From Alphaproteobacteria bacterium (GTDB taxonomy: Bacteria > Pseudomonadota > Alphaproteobacteria > Micavibrionales > UBA2020), in contig SCTB01000075.1 in NCBI GenBank assembly GCA_004297545.1, forward strand, positions 1 through 55,780: a stretch of DNA of 55,780 nucleotides. The letters are read 5' to 3'. How positions within the stretch are numbered: the stretch's first letter is position 1; each line of letters starts with the position of its first letter. The position numbers were made by a program, and so were the translations under genes. The notes beneath the pieces were generated by a model. The model did not search any database. It saw only the letters and a list, made by a program, of their open reading frames with translations, and had not been told where the DNA came from. Below, piece by piece: positions 41,896 to 50,743 of this stretch.

Positions 41896-43536
41896 ATGGT
41901 CGGTTTCAAGGCGAGTCGGCGGGTGCTTCTGGTGGGCGGAGAGGGCGTTGTGCTCTACGGGCCCGCAGGCAAGGGCGTTGACCGCGAGACCTCGATCTCC
42001 TGGGAGGTTCCGAACTTCGACCAGCAGCTCGTCGAGGCCCTGGGCGGCAAGAACCAGGGCAAATCCGTCGTTGTGCTGTTCGACGGCGCCGACCAGACTT
42101 ATCGCAAGGAAGAAAATATCCCCAAGCTGTCGCCCTTCGACCGCCCGCGCTTCGTCAAGCGCAAGCTCGAAGTGGCCTTCCCGAGCTACCCCATCCGCGC
42201 GTCGCTTGAGGTCAAACCGCCCAAGCTGAAAGGCAAGGCGGCGAAAGGGGCGAGCAGGGAGCAGCCGTCCTATCTTTTCGTGGCGCTGCCCGAAACCGAG
42301 CAGCTGGACCGCATCGGCAACGCGATGTTCGAGGCGGGCGTACCCGTCGCGGGTTTTGGCCTCCTGCCCCTGGAATCGACCGGCCTTGTGAACGAGCTCT
42401 CGGACAAGGTCTTCGGCGGCGCGGGCAAGAAATCGCGCTGGGCGGTGCTGATCGGCCAGCATGAAACCGGCGGCCTCCGCCAGGTCGTCATCAAGGACGG
42501 AAATCTGGCGCTGACTCGCCTGACGCCGACATCCGAGGCGGGCATCAGCGGAACGGGCTGGGTCGAGGAAGTGACGCGCGAATTCAAGGCGACGCTCACC
42601 TACATTTCGCGCTTCGGCTACAGCAACGATGACGGGCTTGACGTCATCGTCGTCTGCGGCGACGTTGAAAAGCAGTTTTTCGACCAGAAGGCGATACCTG
42701 TCACCAATTTCCGCTGCGTCAACCTGACGGAAGCCTTAAAGTTCATCGGCGTGCGCGCCTTCGGCCTCGAAAAAAGCAACTTTGCCGACGCGCTCCATGC
42801 AGCCTGGGTAGGGCGCAAGCCCGCCCTCAAGCTGGCGGTGCGTATACCCTCCATTCATCGCATCATGGCGCCGCGCCTGGCGGCGCAGGTCGCCAGCGTC
42901 CTCCTGGTGCTCGGCATCATCGGCCTCGTCGGCGTCTCCGGCAAGTCGTTTCAGGAGTACCGCGCGACGGAAGATGAAATCGCGCAGAAAGAAATCCAGA
43001 AGCTCGGGCTGGACCGGGAGTACGAGCAGGAAACAAAAATATTCGAGGCGCTGCCCGTCAAGCCCGATGTCGTCAAGGCGACGCTGGCGGTCAAGGGGGT
43101 GCTGGAAAACAATACGGCAGACATGCGCCCCCTCCTGCATACGCTCAAGAACAACATTCCCAGCGATGTCAGGTTCGAATCCCTGCACGTTGAACATAGC
43201 GCCAGCGCTTCGTTGAAGGTTGAGGGGGCTATCACGAATGCGGGGCTTTTCGGGCGCGCCCCCGATCCGAAGGACCGGGGCCAGGTCCTGATCCGGTTTG
43301 CCTTCACGCTGCCGGATTCTTTGACTCTGGAGCAGAAAGTGGCGCGCTCCGAGGATCTCGTGAAACTTCTGCAGGAGGCCTTCAAGGGCTATGACGTCAA
43401 CCTGAAACAGCAATTCGAAAACGTCAAGAGAGAGGGGCAGAGCCAAGGGTATGTGGGGGACGACCCGAAGGCCCAGAAATCCGGCGGGGGACTGGTTGAC
43501 ACCGCCGTCATCGAGTTGAAGGGGGCGCCGCTATGA
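41896..43536 (+). CDS. PilM/PilN-like fusion (GspL-like pilus alignment protein)
   Basis: 546 residues. Residues 1-310 form an actin-like cytosolic region resembling PilM/GspL (ends LTEALKFIGVRAFGLEK). One membrane helix at about 327-348, a short coiled coil (EDEIAQKEIQKLGLDREYEQ), and a periplasmic ferredoxin-like domain resembling PilN (NNIPSDVRFESLHVEH, ARSEDLVKLLQEAFKG). It would couple cytosolic ATPase and periplasmic parts in one chain. Overlaps the next gene by four bases. Confidence 0.75.
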   Translation: MVGFKASRRVLLVGGEGVVLYGPAGKGVDRETSISWEVPNFDQQLVEALGGKNQGKSVVVLFDGADQTYRKEENIPKLSPFDRPRFVKRKLEVAFPSYPIRASLEVKPPKLKGKAAKGASREQPSYLFVALPETEQLDRIGNAMFEAGVPVAGFGLLPLESTGLVNELSDKVFGGAGKKSRWAVLIGQHETGGLRQVVIKDGNLALTRLTPTSEAGISGTGWVEEVTREFKATLTYISRFGYSNDDGLDVIVVCGDVEKQFFDQKAIPVTNFRCVNLTEALKFIGVRAFGLEKSNFADALHAAWVGRKPALKLAVRIPSIHRIMAPRLAAQVASVLLVLGIIGLVGVSGKSFQEYRATEDEIAQKEIQKLGLDREYEQETKIFEALPVKPDVVKATLAVKGVLENNTADMRPLLHTLKNNIPSDVRFESLHVEHSASASLKVEGAITNAGLFGRAPDPKDRGQVLIRFAFTLPDSLTLEQKVARSEDLVKLLQEAFKGYDVNLKQQFENVKREGQSQGYVGDDPKAQKSGGGLVDTAVIELKGAPL

Positions 43537-44186
43537 AGCTGATCGGCGTCAAGCGCACGCTCATTCTCGCCATCCTGCTTGCGATCAATCTCGCGGTCGC
43601 CGCGGTGTTTTTTCTCCAGGTCGATCCGATGCGCGAAGATTCCCTGCGGAAACTGTCGACCATGAATAGCCAGATTGCCGAGCAGAGCCAGAAAATAGCG
43701 AATATCAAGGCGGACCTGGAAACCTTCAAGGCAACGCTGCCGAAGTACGAGTTGCTCGAAAAGAAGGGCTTTACGCTCAACCAGGACCGCTTCCGCATGA
43801 GCCGCGACCTTGACGACGTGCGCATGAAGTCTTCCCTGGCCGGGTTCTCGTTCACAATCAACGATATCAGGAAGATCGACAATGCGGACGCGCTCGCAGC
43901 CCAGATGCAGCTGATCGACAGCCGCATCAAGATTGAAAACGTCGTATCGCTGCTCGACCTTAACTTTTACGACTTCATAGATATTATGCAGTGGCAGTTC
44001 CCGGCGCATGTCCGCGTGCAGTCGTTTGACGTCATGCGCAAGGACCCGCTGAATTCCGTTGCTCTGGGTCATATCGCCAAGGGAGAGCCGGTAAATCTTA
44101 TCTCCGCGACCGCCTTTTTCGACTGGCTGACCATCGTTCCGAAGCTGGAAACGAAATCCGGCCAATCGACGCCGGGGGGGTTGTAA
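43533..44186 (+). CDS. PilO-like pilus assembly protein
   Basis: 217 residues. N-terminal anchor (LILAILLAINLAVAAVFFL), periplasmic coiled coil (MNSQIAEQSQKIANIKADLE), then an alpha/beta domain. Placement after the PilM/N-like gene and before the PilP-like gene fits PilO. Sequence similarity is too weak to be certain. TAATG overlap with the next gene. Confidence 0.7.
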   Translation: MKLIGVKRTLILAILLAINLAVAAVFFLQVDPMREDSLRKLSTMNSQIAEQSQKIANIKADLETFKATLPKYELLEKKGFTLNQDRFRMSRDLDDVRMKSSLAGFSFTINDIRKIDNADALAAQMQLIDSRIKIENVVSLLDLNFYDFIDIMQWQFPAHVRVQSFDVMRKDPLNSVALGHIAKGEPVNLISATAFFDWLTIVPKLETKSGQSTPGGL

Positions 44187-44938
44187 TGGTAACCCGTTGC
44201 GCCGTTCACCTCCTGTTATTTCTCTTGCTGGGGGCCTTTTCCGCGGCAGGCGCGCGCGCGCAGGATCTGGGCAGCACCGCGACCGCCATGGGCGCTGCCG
44301 GCGCCATGGAGACGAACCCGATGCGCGGCGGGCAACAGCAGATGAACCGCGCGGCGGCGGTTGTCAATACCGTAAACGGGGCTGCCGCCGCTGCGCCCTC
44401 TCCAGCAACGGCGACTCCGGCAGCGCGCCCTCCTTCCGCCGCCTCTCCCGCAACTGCGCCGGCTGCGGGAACGCCGAAGGCTCCCGGCGCGGCCCCGGTT
44501 GCCGCCGCCGTTCCGGCAACGAAGGCGCCGCCGCCCGCGGAAGCTGCTGTGGACATCCATACCCCCTTCAGGCAGTCCTTCTTTTTCACCGCCGAAGACA
44601 TCATTTCAATCAAGAAGGCGATGGAGCAGCAAAGGGTGACGACCCCGACCTCTTCCAACGGTCAGCCTGTATCCCCGCAGGTTATTCCGCCGGTCCGGCG
44701 GATCGCCCTTTCCGGCGTCGTCTACAAGGCCGCCGACGACTGGCTTATCTGGATCAACGGCCAGAAGGTCACGCCGACCGTTTCCATGAAGGAGATATAT
44801 TCCATCCAGGTGGAGCGCGAGAAAGTCCATCTTAAATGGTACGACATCGGGGCGGACAAGATCCTTGACATCACCATGCGCCCGAATGAAACCTATGATA
44901 TCGTCACGGGCGTCCTGTTGCCGGGGGTGATGAAATGA
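44186..44938 (+). CDS. PilP-like periplasmic pilus protein
   Basis: 250 residues. Signal peptide (AAGARA), a long Ala/Pro-rich linker (residues about 55-125), then a beta domain: RRIALSGVVYKAADDWLIWI, NGQKVTPT, IYSIQVEREKVHLKWYD. The last part resembles GspC/PilP homology domains that contact the secretin. Overlaps the ABC ATPase gene by four bases. Confidence 0.7.
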   Translation: MVTRCAVHLLLFLLLGAFSAAGARAQDLGSTATAMGAAGAMETNPMRGGQQQMNRAAAVVNTVNGAAAAAPSPATATPAARPPSAASPATAPAAGTPKAPGAAPVAAAVPATKAPPPAEAAVDIHTPFRQSFFFTAEDIISIKKAMEQQRVTTPTSSNGQPVSPQVIPPVRRIALSGVVYKAADDWLIWINGQKVTPTVSMKEIYSIQVEREKVHLKWYDIGADKILDITMRPNETYDIVTGVLLPGVMK

Positions 44939-45705
44939 CCGCGCAGCACAAGCAAAAGAACTCACCGGCTGTTCCAGCCATCGGCATTCATCATGTGGCG
45001 GCGGACTACGGCCATGGCCCGGTCATCGAGGATATTACCTTCGACATCATGACGGGGGAAACCTTCGGGCTGATCGGGCTGAACGGCACCGGCAAGACGA
45101 CGCTGATTAAAATTATTCTGGGCCTGATGGAAGCGTCGAAGGGCTTCATCGAGGTTTTCGGAAAGAAGACGCTTGACCCGGAAAGCAAGAAGAAGATCGC
45201 GTATCTGCCGGAGAAGTTTGAGCCGCCGCCGTTCCTGTCCGGCCTCGAATTCGTCAGGTTCTCTCTCGATCTTTACCAGCGGCCGTTTGTCGAGGACGCG
45301 GTGATGCAGGCCGCCGACCGCGTGTCCCTGCAGCGCCCCTCCCTGAAGCGACGCGTGAATACCTACTCGAAAGGCATGCGCCAGAAGACGGGGCTTATCG
45401 GGACCTGGCTTACCGAATGTCCGCTGCTGATCCTGGACGAGCCGATGAGCGGCCTCGATCCGCTTGCGCGCGTCCTGGTCAAGGATGAAATCATCGCCTG
45501 CCGCAACCGCGGCATGACGGTTTTCCTGAGCTCGCATATACTGGCTGACATGGATGAAATATGCGACCGCATCGCCATTATCCATGATGGCGCGCTGAAG
45601 TTTGTTGGAACGCCCGCCAGCCTGAAGTCGAAGACGAAGCAGGAGTACCTGGAACGCGCGTTCCTGAAAACGATTGAGGGTTCAAAAAGGATTTATGAAT
45701 CATGA
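44935..45705 (+). CDS. ABC transporter ATP-binding protein inside the pilus cluster
   Basis: 256 residues. Walker A GLNGTGKTT, signature YSKGMRQKTGLIGTWL, Walker B LLILDEPMSGLDP, H-loop SSH. The likely permease partner is at 52579, seven genes on. Myxococcus PilGHI is a known example of an ABC transporter that serves pilus assembly; that analogy is inference. It overlaps genes on both sides, so it is translated with them. Confidence 0.88.
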   Translation: MTAQHKQKNSPAVPAIGIHHVAADYGHGPVIEDITFDIMTGETFGLIGLNGTGKTTLIKIILGLMEASKGFIEVFGKKTLDPESKKKIAYLPEKFEPPPFLSGLEFVRFSLDLYQRPFVEDAVMQAADRVSLQRPSLKRRVNTYSKGMRQKTGLIGTWLTECPLLILDEPMSGLDPLARVLVKDEIIACRNRGMTVFLSSHILADMDEICDRIAIIHDGALKFVGTPASLKSKTKQEYLERAFLKTIEGSKRIYES

Positions 45706-47405
45706 AGCTGTTCGGAAAAAAAGACGATGCTCCGGCCGACGCCCCCGAGCTCGACAGCCCTGACGAAACGGCTGCCGCAGAAACGGACATGGGCGCCGAC
45801 ATGGGCGCCGATCCGGGGGGCTTTGCCGAGCCCAGCGGCGAGGAAATCCCGGGCGATGCGCCGACGGACGAGACGGCGCTGGCGGCCCCGGCCCGCGGGC
45901 CAGTCGGCGGCGGCGGAAACAAAAAGAAGATGATGGCGGCCGGCGGGCTGCTCGCGCTGCTGGTTCTGGGGGGCGGCGCCGGATATTACTATTTCGTGAT
46001 GATGGATGAAGGGACGGCTCCGCTTCAGCCCGCGCCGCCCGCGGTGGTGGCGGCGGTTCCGCCCGCGCCCGCGACTGCGGCCCCCGTCGCCCCGGCAAAT
46101 CCGGCGGCCGTGCAGCCCGCGGCGACGTCCCCCGCGAACGACCCTCTCAATTCCGCCAATCCGGGCAATTTTGCAGGTTCTCCCGCGCAGCCCGCCCTCG
46201 CCGAAGCCCCTGGAGCAACTCCTGCTGCAGTTCCGGCGGAATCTGCGCCGGCGGCCACAGCCCCTGCCGGGCTTGGCCCGACTCCGGGAGATGAGGCAAC
46301 CGCCGTTCCGCTGACGCCCGGGGCGCCCCCGCCCGCCGGAACGGAAACGTCTGCTGCGGGCCCCGCCGGCATTGAAGCGCCTGCGGAGGAGCCCCCGCAG
46401 GACCTCCCCATGCCTGCAATGCCCGCGGCGACGGCGCCGGTGGATAACAGCGCGGCTCCCGTTGCGGCGATGCCCGGAGCCCCTGCCGGGACAGGCGCTG
46501 CGCCGCCCGCGGCGGCGGCAAATGGCGGCGCAACTGCAGGCGGGACGGCGGTCCCGCCGAACGGCGCCCAGGCGACGGCCGTTCCCGGCGGAAAGCCGGC
46601 AGCGCCCGGAAAGCCCTCCGACGCGGAGATGGCGATCGTGCAAAACGCCGCCGTGCTGGATCAGCTCAGCACGCAGGCAGCGCCCGGCCAGCCAAATCGC
46701 CCGTTCGACCCCAACCAGGCTCCGCCGGATCAGTCAACGGCGCTCAGGACGGTAGACCAGCTTCTGGAGCAGCCGGCGATCGTCCGGCCGCTGCCGCTTG
46801 GCTGGCTGACAGTCCGCAAGGAACATGAATCCGAGGATGTCGACACCCGCCTTACCGTCGCACGCGCGGCGCTGGCGCAGAACAACAACAAGTCTGCGCT
46901 TCAGCTGTTCAACGACCTGAAAAAGAAATATCCGAAGGACAAGCGCATCCTGATGGGCAGGGCTGTCACGTTGCAGAAACTGGGTCAATATGACGCCGCG
47001 CTGTCAGCTTACGAGGCGGTGCTCAACAACGATCCCAAAAACCTCGAGGCGCTGACGAACATGCTGGGCCTTCTCAAGCTGAAGGATCCGGCACTCGCGC
47101 TCGAGAAACTCGAACAACTGCGCGACGCGTACCCTTATAACGGCGATATCACCGCCCAGCTGGGCATCGCCTACGCCGGCGCCGGCCGTTTCGAGGACGG
47201 CCTGCGCCTTCTTGAGATGGCGGAGGCCCTGAATCCCGGCAGCGCATATGTGCTCTATAACAAGGCCGTGCTCTACGACAAAATGGGCCGCTCCCGGCAG
47301 GCGGGAGATCTTTACCGCCAGATTATGCGTCTTGCAGCCAACGGAGACCTTGATCAGGACTTGCCGCTCGACGCCATACAAAGGCGCCTTGCGGTTCTGC
47401 GCTAG
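45702..47405 (+). CDS. Membrane-anchored TPR protein of the pilus cluster (MshN-like)
   Basis: 567 residues. Acidic cytosolic N-terminus, one membrane helix at about 78-99, a very long Ala/Pro/Gly linker (residues about 105-330), then tetratricopeptide repeats (LAQNNNKSALQLFNDLKKKY, KLGQYDAALSAYEAVLNNDP, KMGRSRQAGDLYRQIM). This is the layout of MshN in MSHA clusters. It probably scaffolds pilus assembly in the periplasm. Confidence 0.8.
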   Translation: MKLFGKKDDAPADAPELDSPDETAAAETDMGADMGADPGGFAEPSGEEIPGDAPTDETALAAPARGPVGGGGNKKKMMAAGGLLALLVLGGGAGYYYFVMMDEGTAPLQPAPPAVVAAVPPAPATAAPVAPANPAAVQPAATSPANDPLNSANPGNFAGSPAQPALAEAPGATPAAVPAESAPAATAPAGLGPTPGDEATAVPLTPGAPPPAGTETSAAGPAGIEAPAEEPPQDLPMPAMPAATAPVDNSAAPVAAMPGAPAGTGAAPPAAAANGGATAGGTAVPPNGAQATAVPGGKPAAPGKPSDAEMAIVQNAAVLDQLSTQAAPGQPNRPFDPNQAPPDQSTALRTVDQLLEQPAIVRPLPLGWLTVRKEHESEDVDTRLTVARAALAQNNNKSALQLFNDLKKKYPKDKRILMGRAVTLQKLGQYDAALSAYEAVLNNDPKNLEALTNMLGLLKLKDPALALEKLEQLRDAYPYNGDITAQLGIAYAGAGRFEDGLRLLEMAEALNPGSAYVLYNKAVLYDKMGRSRQAGDLYRQIMRLAANGDLDQDLPLDAIQRRLAVLR

Positions 47406-47411
47406 CAAGGG

Positions 47412-48197
47412 ATGCCGGCTGCATTTTATCTCTGCGTGACGGTTTTCCTCGGGCTTTGCCTCGGCAGCTTCGCGACGGCCCTGTCCTGGCGCCTGCCGCG
47501 CGGCATTTCCGTTTCCTTCGAACGGTCGAAATGCCCGAAATGCGGGCGCATTTTGGGGGTTGCCGATCTGGTGCCGGTCTTCTCATGGCTGCTCATGCGC
47601 GGACGCTGCCGGTCCTGCAGGGCGCCGATCGGATGGCGTTATCCGCTGATCGAGCTGGCCACGCTTGCCCTCTGCATCGCCTTCTATGAAAGGTTCGGAT
47701 TCTCGCCCTCAACGGTTCTGCTGTTCTGCCTTGCCCCGGTCGTCATCGCGGCGGCGGATATCGATTTCTCGCATATGATCATTCCTGACGGGTTGAACCT
47801 TGCCGTTCTGCTCCTTGGGATGGCTGTTCTGGCGGCCAATTCCTTTTCCGCCAGCGATCCGCCGGAATTTATTCTCGCGCATGGGGAAACGGCGCTGGGC
47901 GGCATGGCCCTTTATGGCATTGGATCTCTTGTTCTCAGGCAGGGAGGAATGGCGCTTTTAAAGAGGGAGCCGCTGGGGTGGGGCGATGTGAAATTTTTTG
48001 CCGCAAGCGGCTTCTGGATGGGAACGAATCCTGAAGTTCTGGCGCATTTTCTGATTCTGTCAGGCACGGCCGGTGTTGTCATTGCCCTGTTGTGGAGGAA
48101 ATTTCACAAGGAGGCGGCGTTCCCTTTTGGGCCGGCCCTCTTGCTGGCTTTCATCATTATGCTTATCGCGGAGCCGCCAGCCTTTATTTTTCAATAA
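47412..48197 (+). CDS. pilD: Prepilin peptidase/N-methyltransferase
   Basis: 261 residues. Two zinc CxxC pairs (CPKC, CRSC) and both catalytic aspartates: the first in AADIDFSHMIIPD, the second in GWGDVKFF. Multiple membrane helices. It cleaves prepilin leaders after Gly and methylates the new N-terminus; the window-edge pilin at 55652 has the matching site. Full two-domain form. Confidence 0.95.
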   Translation: MPAAFYLCVTVFLGLCLGSFATALSWRLPRGISVSFERSKCPKCGRILGVADLVPVFSWLLMRGRCRSCRAPIGWRYPLIELATLALCIAFYERFGFSPSTVLLFCLAPVVIAAADIDFSHMIIPDGLNLAVLLLGMAVLAANSFSASDPPEFILAHGETALGGMALYGIGSLVLRQGGMALLKREPLGWGDVKFFAASGFWMGTNPEVLAHFLILSGTAGVVIALLWRKFHKEAAFPFGPALLLAFIIMLIAEPPAFIFQ

Positions 48198-48318
48198 TAT
48201 GTAAAGGATAATTTAGCGTTTTTTCAACCAATTTGGTCTATCTTTAAATGTGGGGTCGGCCGCCATCCGCGGCTTTCTGAGAGCTGCAAAGGCTGATAAC
48301 TCAAGAGGGGGAACTGCC

Positions 48319-49545
48319 GTGGAAATCACCGAACTGCTGAAATTTACGCTGGACAACAAGGCTTCGGACTTGCACCTGGCGGGGGGCAACCAGCCTATCG
48401 TGCGCATCGACGGCGACTTGCAGCGCATCAAAACCGACGTTCTGACCCCTGACGCCATCCGGGCAATGCTTTTCTCCGTCATGTCGGAGGAGCAGCGGGC
48501 CATCTACGAAGGCGAACTCGAGCATGACTTCGCCATTTCATTCGGCGCCGATGCGCGCTTCCGCGTGAACGCTTTTACCAACCGCGCAGGATCGGCGGCC
48601 GTGTTCCGGGTCATTCCCACGAAAATCCCGACGATGGAGCAGCTCGACCTGCCGCCGGTCATGCGGCGCCTGGCGGAGCTTGAAAAGGGTCTTGTGCTGG
48701 TGACAGGCCCCACGGGCTCGGGTAAATCCACGACGCTCGCGTCGATGATCAATCATATCAATACGAGTTATCCCTATCACATTCTCACGGTCGAGGACCC
48801 GGTTGAATTCTTTCACAACTCCAAGACCGCGCTCGTCAACCACCGCGAGGTCGGGAACGACACCAAGTCATTCGCCCGCGCCCTGAAAAGCGCGCTGCGT
48901 GAAGACCCTGACGTTATCCTCGTCGGTGAGATGCGTGACCATGAAACCATTTCGCTGGCGCTTACCGCTGCCGAGACGGGCCACCTTGTCTTCGGCACCC
49001 TGCACTCGAACACGGCGTCTAAGACCATCGACCGTATTATCGACGTGTTTCCCGCCGCCGAAAAGGAAATGGTGCGCGCCATGCTTTCGTCTTCCATTCA
49101 GGGCGTCATCGCGCAGACGCTTCTGAAAAGAGCGGGAGGCGGCCGCGTGGCGGCCCACGAAATCATGGTGGGCACCAATGCCGTGCGCAATCTGATCCGC
49201 GAAAACCAGCTGGCGCAGCTCTACTCGATGATCCAGACCGGTTCGCGCTACGGCATGCAGACGATGGAAGATTCGGTCAATGACCTTGTCGTTTCCGGCT
49301 CTATTACGGAACAGACCGCGCATGACGCGCTGAAGGACAGTGCGGAATCCGAGGACGACCTTCCCGATCCGGCAGCGGGGGCCGCAGGCGCGAAGAAGGG
49401 GGGGCCGCTCACCGGCGCCAAGGCGGTTCCCGGCAAGCCTGCGCCCGGCAAGCCTGCGGCGATACCGCAGCAAAAGCCCGGCGGCGCGGCGCCCGCCGCT
49501 GAGCCGGCCGAAGGCGAAAAAGCTGAAGGAGGATATTCCTTTTGA
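48319..49545 (+). CDS. pilT: Pilus retraction ATPase PilT with extended tail
   Basis: 408 residues from GTG 48319, with GAGGGGG 8 bases upstream; an in-frame extension upstream lacks support. Walker A GPTGSGKST (130-138), Walker B DVILVGEMRD, histidine box TGHLVFGTLHSNTA and AIRNLIRE-like AVRNLIRENQLAQLYSMIQT near the end of the core. About 60 extra residues of Ala/Pro/Gly/Lys follow. Drives pilus depolymerisation. Confidence 0.93.
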   Translation: MEITELLKFTLDNKASDLHLAGGNQPIVRIDGDLQRIKTDVLTPDAIRAMLFSVMSEEQRAIYEGELEHDFAISFGADARFRVNAFTNRAGSAAVFRVIPTKIPTMEQLDLPPVMRRLAELEKGLVLVTGPTGSGKSTTLASMINHINTSYPYHILTVEDPVEFFHNSKTALVNHREVGNDTKSFARALKSALREDPDVILVGEMRDHETISLALTAAETGHLVFGTLHSNTASKTIDRIIDVFPAAEKEMVRAMLSSSIQGVIAQTLLKRAGGGRVAAHEIMVGTNAVRNLIRENQLAQLYSMIQTGSRYGMQTMEDSVNDLVVSGSITEQTAHDALKDSAESEDDLPDPAAGAAGAKKGGPLTGAKAVPGKPAPGKPAAIPQQKPGGAAPAAEPAEGEKAEGGYSF

Positions 49546-50663
49546 GCGGAGTCGCGATATACGCCTATCTGAATGAAATGATAAAGCGGGAAGCGACCGA
49601 CCTCTACATCACGGTCGGCGTGCCGCCCACGCTGCGCATCGAAAACGAACTCCACGCCCTGGGCGAGCAGCAGCTGCAGGAAGAAGACGTCCAGGCGATG
49701 CTGAACGAGGTACTCACTTCCCGCCAGCGCCGCGAGTTCGATTCGAACCAGGAGCTGAACCTGGCCTTCGACATGGGCAAGGAAGGCCGTTTCCGCGTCA
49801 ACGTCCTGCGCCAGCGCCAGCACACGGGCATGGTCATCCGCCGCATCACCAGCGAAATCCCGTCTTTCGAAAAGCTGAGGCTGCCCAAACTGCTCGAGAC
49901 GCTTGTGCTTGAAAAACGCGGCCTTATCATGATTTCGGGCGTGACGTCCTCGGGGAAATCGACGACCCTGGCGTCCATGATCGACTTCCGCAACCGCACC
50001 GTCGGCGGCCACATCATCACCATCGAAGACCCGATCGAATACTATCACGAGCACAAAAAAGGCGTCATCACGCAGCGGGAGATCGGCATCGACACCACCT
50101 CTTATCAGGTCGCGCTCAAAAACGCGCTGCGCCAGAAGCCTGACGTCATCCTTGTGGGCGAGATTCGCGACCCGGAGGTCATGGAACAGACGATCACGGC
50201 CGCAGAAACGGGGCACCTTTGTCTTGCCACGATCCACACCAATAACGCGCCGCAGGCGATCGAGCGCATCATCAACTTCTTTCCCGAAGACCGGCAGCAG
50301 CAGATCAGGATCGCCCTTTCCATGAACCTGAGGGCCATCGTTTCCCAGCGCCTGGTGAGGTCCATGAAGGGGGACATGGTTGTTGCGCTTGAAATCCTCC
50401 TGAACGAAGCCCTCATCAAGGAACTGATCCTGAAAGGGGAAACGGTCCGTATCAAGGAGATTATGGCCAACAACAACCCGACGGGCATGGTCGTTTTCGA
50501 CCAGTCGCTGCTCAAATTGTATTCAGAGGGCATGATTTCCGAGCAGACAGCCATCGCGGAAGCCGATATTCCGGCTGATATGAAAATGAAAATCCAGAAC
50601 ATCAAAATCGGCTCGACCTCAAAAGGTTCCGCTAACATTGACACGTCCAAACTGTCCCTGTAA
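49542..50663 (+). CDS. pilU: PilT paralogue, PilU-like
   Basis: 373 residues from TTG overlapping the pilT stop. Walker A is GVTSSGKST (133-141), instead of GPTGSGKST. Walker B DVILVGEIRD and TGHLCLATIHTNNAPQAIER are conserved, and the C-terminus extends past the core as in PilU. Accessory retraction ATPase that normally acts with PilT. Last of the coupled run; a gap of 80 bases follows. Confidence 0.88.
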   Translation: MSGVAIYAYLNEMIKREATDLYITVGVPPTLRIENELHALGEQQLQEEDVQAMLNEVLTSRQRREFDSNQELNLAFDMGKEGRFRVNVLRQRQHTGMVIRRITSEIPSFEKLRLPKLLETLVLEKRGLIMISGVTSSGKSTTLASMIDFRNRTVGGHIITIEDPIEYYHEHKKGVITQREIGIDTTSYQVALKNALRQKPDVILVGEIRDPEVMEQTITAAETGHLCLATIHTNNAPQAIERIINFFPEDRQQQIRIALSMNLRAIVSQRLVRSMKGDMVVALEILLNEALIKELILKGETVRIKEIMANNNPTGMVVFDQSLLKLYSEGMISEQTAIAEADIPADMKMKIQNIKIGSTSKGSANIDTSKLSL

Positions 50664-50714
50664 CAATGGTGTAATATCAAAACCATAGTCTAGGTTTTGG
50701 CGCGTCAACTCTTT

Positions 50715-50720
50715 TATAAT
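50715..50720 (+). promoter_or_regulatory. Putative -10 box for the secretin gene
   Basis: Perfect TATAAT about 24 bases before the ATG at 50744, after the PilU-like stop. The -35 region is poor, so confidence is low. Confidence 0.3.
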
Positions 50721-50743
50721 AAAAGAAAGTCGGAACACTTGAC

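Noticed and set aside
43172-43186. AGGTTCGAATCCCTG, resembling a tRNA T-loop
   Set aside because: Lies in the middle of the PilM/N-like coding frame with no acceptor, D or anticodon arms around it.
45693-46643. Minus-strand frame of about 316 residues over the TPR gene
   Set aside because: Arg/Gly-rich mirror of the Ala/Pro linker; GC-skew artefact.
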